The notes below the pieces were generated by a model, which made no database searches, had not been told where the DNA came from, and worked only from the letters and a program-made list of their open reading frames with translations. Made by a program: the position numbers and the translations under genes. Below are positions 61,837-64,000 of a stretch of 64,000 bases of DNA, one piece after another (the stretch's first letter is position 1; the number at the start of each line of letters is the position of its first letter). The DNA is from Streptomyces flaveolus (lineage in GTDB: Bacteria; Actinomycetota; Actinomycetes; Streptomycetales; Streptomycetaceae). The DNA is taken from NCBI RefSeq assembly GCF_000716535.1, contig NZ_JNWV01000033.1, forward strand, positions 68,162-132,161, read 5' to 3'.

Positions 61837-63729
61837 TCAGTCCTTGTCGCCGTCCTCCGGGGAGGCGTCGGTGGGCTCGTCGGCAGCGTTCCCGCCGTCC
61901 TGGCCTTCCTCGCCGTCCTCGTCCTCGGACAGGGCGTCGACGAACTCCACGCCGTCCAGCTCGGCGAGCCGGTCGGAGGCGTCCGTGCTGCCGTCCCGGT
62001 CGGCCTCGACGGCCTTCGCGAACCACTCGCGCGCCTCACGCTCCCGGCCGGCGGCCAGCAGGGCGTCCGCGTACGCGTAGCGCAGGCGAGCGGTCCACGG
62101 CTGCACCGAGTTGGAGGCCAGCTCCGGGCTCTGCAGGGTCACGATGGCCGCGTCCAGCTGGCCCATGTCCCGCCGGGCACCGGCGGCCACGAGCCGCATC
62201 TCGACCTGACCGGCCTTGTCCAGCTTGTGCACCTCCGGGGCGCCGGCCATGTCCAGCGCCTTCTCCGGCCGGCCGAGCCCGCGCTCGCAGTCGGCCATCA
62301 CCGGCCACAGGTCCACGGTGCCGGTCATCCGCCGGGCGGCCCGGAACTCGGCGAGCGCCTCGCCGTACTTCTGGTTCGCGTACGCGGCGAATCCCGCGGC
62401 CTCGCGTACGGCGGCCACGCGGGACGCCAGGCGCAGGGCCACCCTGGAGTAGCCGTAGGCGCCCTCAGGGTCCTCGTCGATCAGCCGGGCGACCATCACC
62501 AGGTTCTTGGCGACGTCCTCCGCGAGCGTCTTGGGCAGGCTCTGCAGCTCCTGCCGGACGTCCTTGTCGATCTCGTCGCCGGTGACGTCCTCCGGGATCG
62601 GCAGCCGCTTGATCGGCTCACGGTCCCGGTCCCGCTCGTCACGGAACCGGCCACCGCCACGGCGGTCGTCCCGACGGTCATCGCGGCCGTCACGACCCCG
62701 GAAGCCACCGGGGCGACCACCGCGGTCGTCCCTGCGGGGGCCACGGCCCCCACGGTCGTCCCGGCCGTCCCGGCCACGGAAGCCACCGCGCTCACCACGG
62801 CTGTCGTCCCGCCGGAAGCCACCGCGCTCACCACGGTCGCGGTCGTCACGGCGGTCATCGCGGCGGTCATCGCGGCGGTAACCGCCTCGGTCGTCGTCGC
62901 GCCGGTCGTCACGGCGGAAGCCACCACGGTCGCGGTCGTCACGGCGATCGTCGCGACGGAAGCCGCCACGGTCGTCATCGCGGCGGTCATCACGCCGGCC
63001 GTAGCCGCCACGGTCGTCGTCACGACGGAAGGAAGGGCGGTCTCCACGGTCGCCACGGTCGTCGCGGCGGAAACCGCGGTCTCCACGGTCGTCCCTGCGG
63101 TCGTCACGCCGGTCGTCCCGACGGAACGCCGGGCGTGAGCCGCGCTCTCCTTCACGGAACGCCGGGCGTGCACCGCGCTCTCCCTCACGGCGGTAGCCGC
63201 CACCACGGCTGTCGTCGCGTCGGTCGTCGCGCCTGTCATCGCGGCGGTCGTCCCGGCGGAAGCCGCCGCGCTCGCCGCGGTCGCGGTCGTCACGCCGGTC
63301 GTCACGCCGGTCGTCACGGCGCCCGTAGCCACCGCCGCGGTTGTCGTCGCGCCGGCCGTAGCCGCCACGGTCGTCGTCACGACGGAAGGAGGGGCGCTCT
63401 CCACGCTCGCCTCGGTCGTCACGGCGGTAGCCGCCACCGCGGCTGTCGTCACGCCGGTCGTCCCGACGGAACCCGCCACGCTCACCCCGGTCGCGGTCAT
63501 CCCGCTGGAAACCGGGACGCGTGCCCCGGTCGCCCTCGCGGCGGAACCCGCCACCACGCCGGTCGTCACGGCGGTCGTCACGGCGACCGTAGCCACCACG
63601 GTCGCCACCGCGGCGGTCGTTGTCGCGCCGGTCGTTGTCGCGACGGAAGCCGCCACGGTCACCCCGGTCACCACTGTCCCGTCGCCGCTGGTCGCGCTCC
63701 GGTCGGTCGTCGGGAGAGTTGGTGGACAT
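61837..63729 (-). CDS. TPR protein with a ~370-residue Arg/Asp/Gly repeat N-terminus
   Basis: A 630-residue protein in two unlike parts. Residues about 10-370 are tandem RDDRR, RRDDRGG and GGFRRDD units, a strongly charged low-complexity region like RGG-type RNA-binding tails. Residues about 375-600 are a helical TPR region (IPEDVTGDEIDKDVRQEL, AVREAAGFAAYANQKYGEALAEFRAARR, WTARLRYAYADALLAAGREREAREWF), then an acidic tail (DALSEDEDGEEGQDGG). Helical repeats bind protein; the repeat tail may bind RNA. Near the rRNA operon. AGGAG precedes ATG 63729. The conserved C-terminus makes it a real gene; the tail length must vary among strains. Confidence 0.85.
   Translation of the reverse strand: MSTNSPDDRPERDQRRRDSGDRGDRGGFRRDNDRRDNDRRGGDRGGYGRRDDRRDDRRGGGFRREGDRGTRPGFQRDDRDRGERGGFRRDDRRDDSRGGGYRRDDRGERGERPSFRRDDDRGGYGRRDDNRGGGYGRRDDRRDDRRDDRDRGERGGFRRDDRRDDRRDDRRDDSRGGGYRREGERGARPAFREGERGSRPAFRRDDRRDDRRDDRGDRGFRRDDRGDRGDRPSFRRDDDRGGYGRRDDRRDDDRGGFRRDDRRDDRDRGGFRRDDRRDDDRGGYRRDDRRDDRRDDRDRGERGGFRRDDSRGERGGFRGRDGRDDRGGRGPRRDDRGGRPGGFRGRDGRDDRRDDRRGGGRFRDERDRDREPIKRLPIPEDVTGDEIDKDVRQELQSLPKTLAEDVAKNLVMVARLIDEDPEGAYGYSRVALRLASRVAAVREAAGFAAYANQKYGEALAEFRAARRMTGTVDLWPVMADCERGLGRPEKALDMAGAPEVHKLDKAGQVEMRLVAAGARRDMGQLDAAIVTLQSPELASNSVQPWTARLRYAYADALLAAGREREAREWFAKAVEADRDGSTDASDRLAELDGVEFVDALSEDEDGEEGQDGGNAADEPTDASPEDGDKD
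62625..63705. repeat. 1-kb tandem-repeat tract inside the TPR gene
   Basis: Imperfect short repeats built on CGGTCGTCACGGCGGAAGCC-like units, 9-30 bp each, coding RDDRR/FRRDD on the minus strand. Several other frames on both strands stay open because of the repeat, not because of other genes. Confidence 0.85.
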
Positions 63730-63770
63730 GGTGACTCCTGTCTTCGGTACTACAAGCATTGTAAAAACAA

Positions 63771-63814
63771 AAGGACCCCTGGTCCCAGCTGAACGCTGGT
63801 GACCAGGGGTCCTT
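63771..63814 (-). terminator. rRNA operon terminator with U-tract
   Basis: AAGGACCCCTGGTC and its complement form a 14-bp stem, with an inner CCAGC/GCTGG stem, followed on the minus strand by TTTTGTTTTT. This is the clearest rho-independent terminator in the window, just after the 5S gene. Confidence 0.93.
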
Positions 63815-63823
63815 CCAAAGATT

Positions 63824-63942
63824 GTTCGGCGGCGTCCTACTCTCCCACAGGGTCCCCCCTGCAGTACCATCGGCGCTGTGAGGCTTAGCTTCCGGGTTCG
63901 AAATGTAACCGGGCGTTTCCCTCACGCTATGACCACCGAAAC
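63824..63942 (-). rRNA. rrf: 5S ribosomal RNA
   Basis: On the minus strand the sequence GTTTCGGTGGTCATAGCGTG, then AGGGAAACGCCCGGTTAC, CCCGGAAGCTAAGC and GGAGAGTAGGACGCCGCCGAAC is the streptomycete 5S rRNA (about 119 nt). The ends pair (GTTTCGGTGG with CCGCCGAAC). It is the last gene of the rRNA operon; ends are good to 1-3 bases. Confidence 0.96.
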
Positions 63943-64000
63943 CCTAATGGTTTCGAGCGAACAAGCACACTCTTCAATTGTGTTCAGTTCAGCTCAAAGC
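63943..64000 (-). other. 23S-5S spacer of the rRNA operon (partial)
   Basis: The 58 bases upstream of 5S on the minus strand are AT-richer spacer. The 23S gene should lie just past the right edge; it is not in the window. Confidence 0.75.

Noticed and set aside
62496..63674. Ser/Thr/Val-rich open frames in the repeat tract on both strands
   Set aside because: They arise because the repeat has no stops in several frames. Only the RDDR frame continues into a conserved TPR domain and has a ribosome site.
62625..63705. CRISPR-like regular repeats
   Set aside because: Units are variable in length and code a periodic protein; no spacers and no cas genes.

Overview
The window is a stretch of a Streptomyces chromosome. 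It is very GC-rich and gene-dense, and genes often start at GTG (once at TTG) inside GTGA/ATGA overlaps. The families are streptomycete ones: a streptogrisin protease, an Rpf/LysM cell-wall lytic protein, a SepF-like division protein, and a DmdR/DtxR-type iron box. From memory the order resembles the S. coelicolor region running from dnaE2 past pyrG, but no alignment was done. I see no prophage, insertion sequence, CRISPR array or tRNA. Essentially everything has the look of vertically inherited core or near-core DNA.

Layout. 1-4.3 kb: a translesion cassette (Y-family protein coupled to DnaE2) with two LexA/SOS-like boxes upstream. 4.3-6.2 kb: a secreted streptogrisin B-like protease and a DUF1684 protein. 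6.6-12.7 kb: an amino-acid-type ABC importer wrapped around two flavin enzymes, with its solute-binding protein divergent and preceded by a cysteine-ended leader peptide and an attenuator-like hairpin; this points to sulfur control. 12.8-20.8 kb: a DUF5685 protein with a Cys-rich tail, a SepF-like protein, an acyl-CoA dehydrogenase, a DHA2 exporter, a GT-C glycosyltransferase, a PAP2 phosphatase and an I78 inhibitor. 21-25.6 kb: an orphan cytochrome oxidase subunit I, an Rpf/LysM protein behind a probable c-di-AMP riboswitch, and two unrecognised proteins.

25.6-44.1 kb is an actinobacterial housekeeping cluster on the minus strand: pyrG, Nudix, a STAND/TPR ATPase, ald, a ParA-like ATPase with a small partner, scpA, scpB, a pseudouridine synthase, then aroH-tyrA and cmk-plsC-der. 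It is interrupted by a Rieske lipoprotein, two convergent nucleotidyltransferases and an ADP-ribosylglycohydrolase whose promoter lies under a large palindrome. 44.6-51.9 kb: GH15 enzyme, FAD oxidase, PucR regulator, GT4 glycosyltransferase and a compact MraY/WecA-like protein. 52-56.2 kb: recN, nadK, tlyA and small genes, another conserved group. 56.2-59.2 kb: a ferric-siderophore ATPase with two permeases under an iron box. 59.3-63.7 kb: a HAD phosphatase, a DUF1015 protein and a TPR protein with a very long Arg/Asp/Gly repeat tail. The window ends in the 3' end of an rRNA operon (5S rRNA and a U-tract terminator, minus strand).

The most unusual items are the cysteine-leader/flavoenzyme/ABC unit, the nucleotidyltransferase-ADP-ribosylglycohydrolase island with its 41-bp palindrome, the catalytically degenerate Y-family partner of DnaE2, the RDDR-repeat TPR protein, and the ParA/partner pair joined to scpAB.
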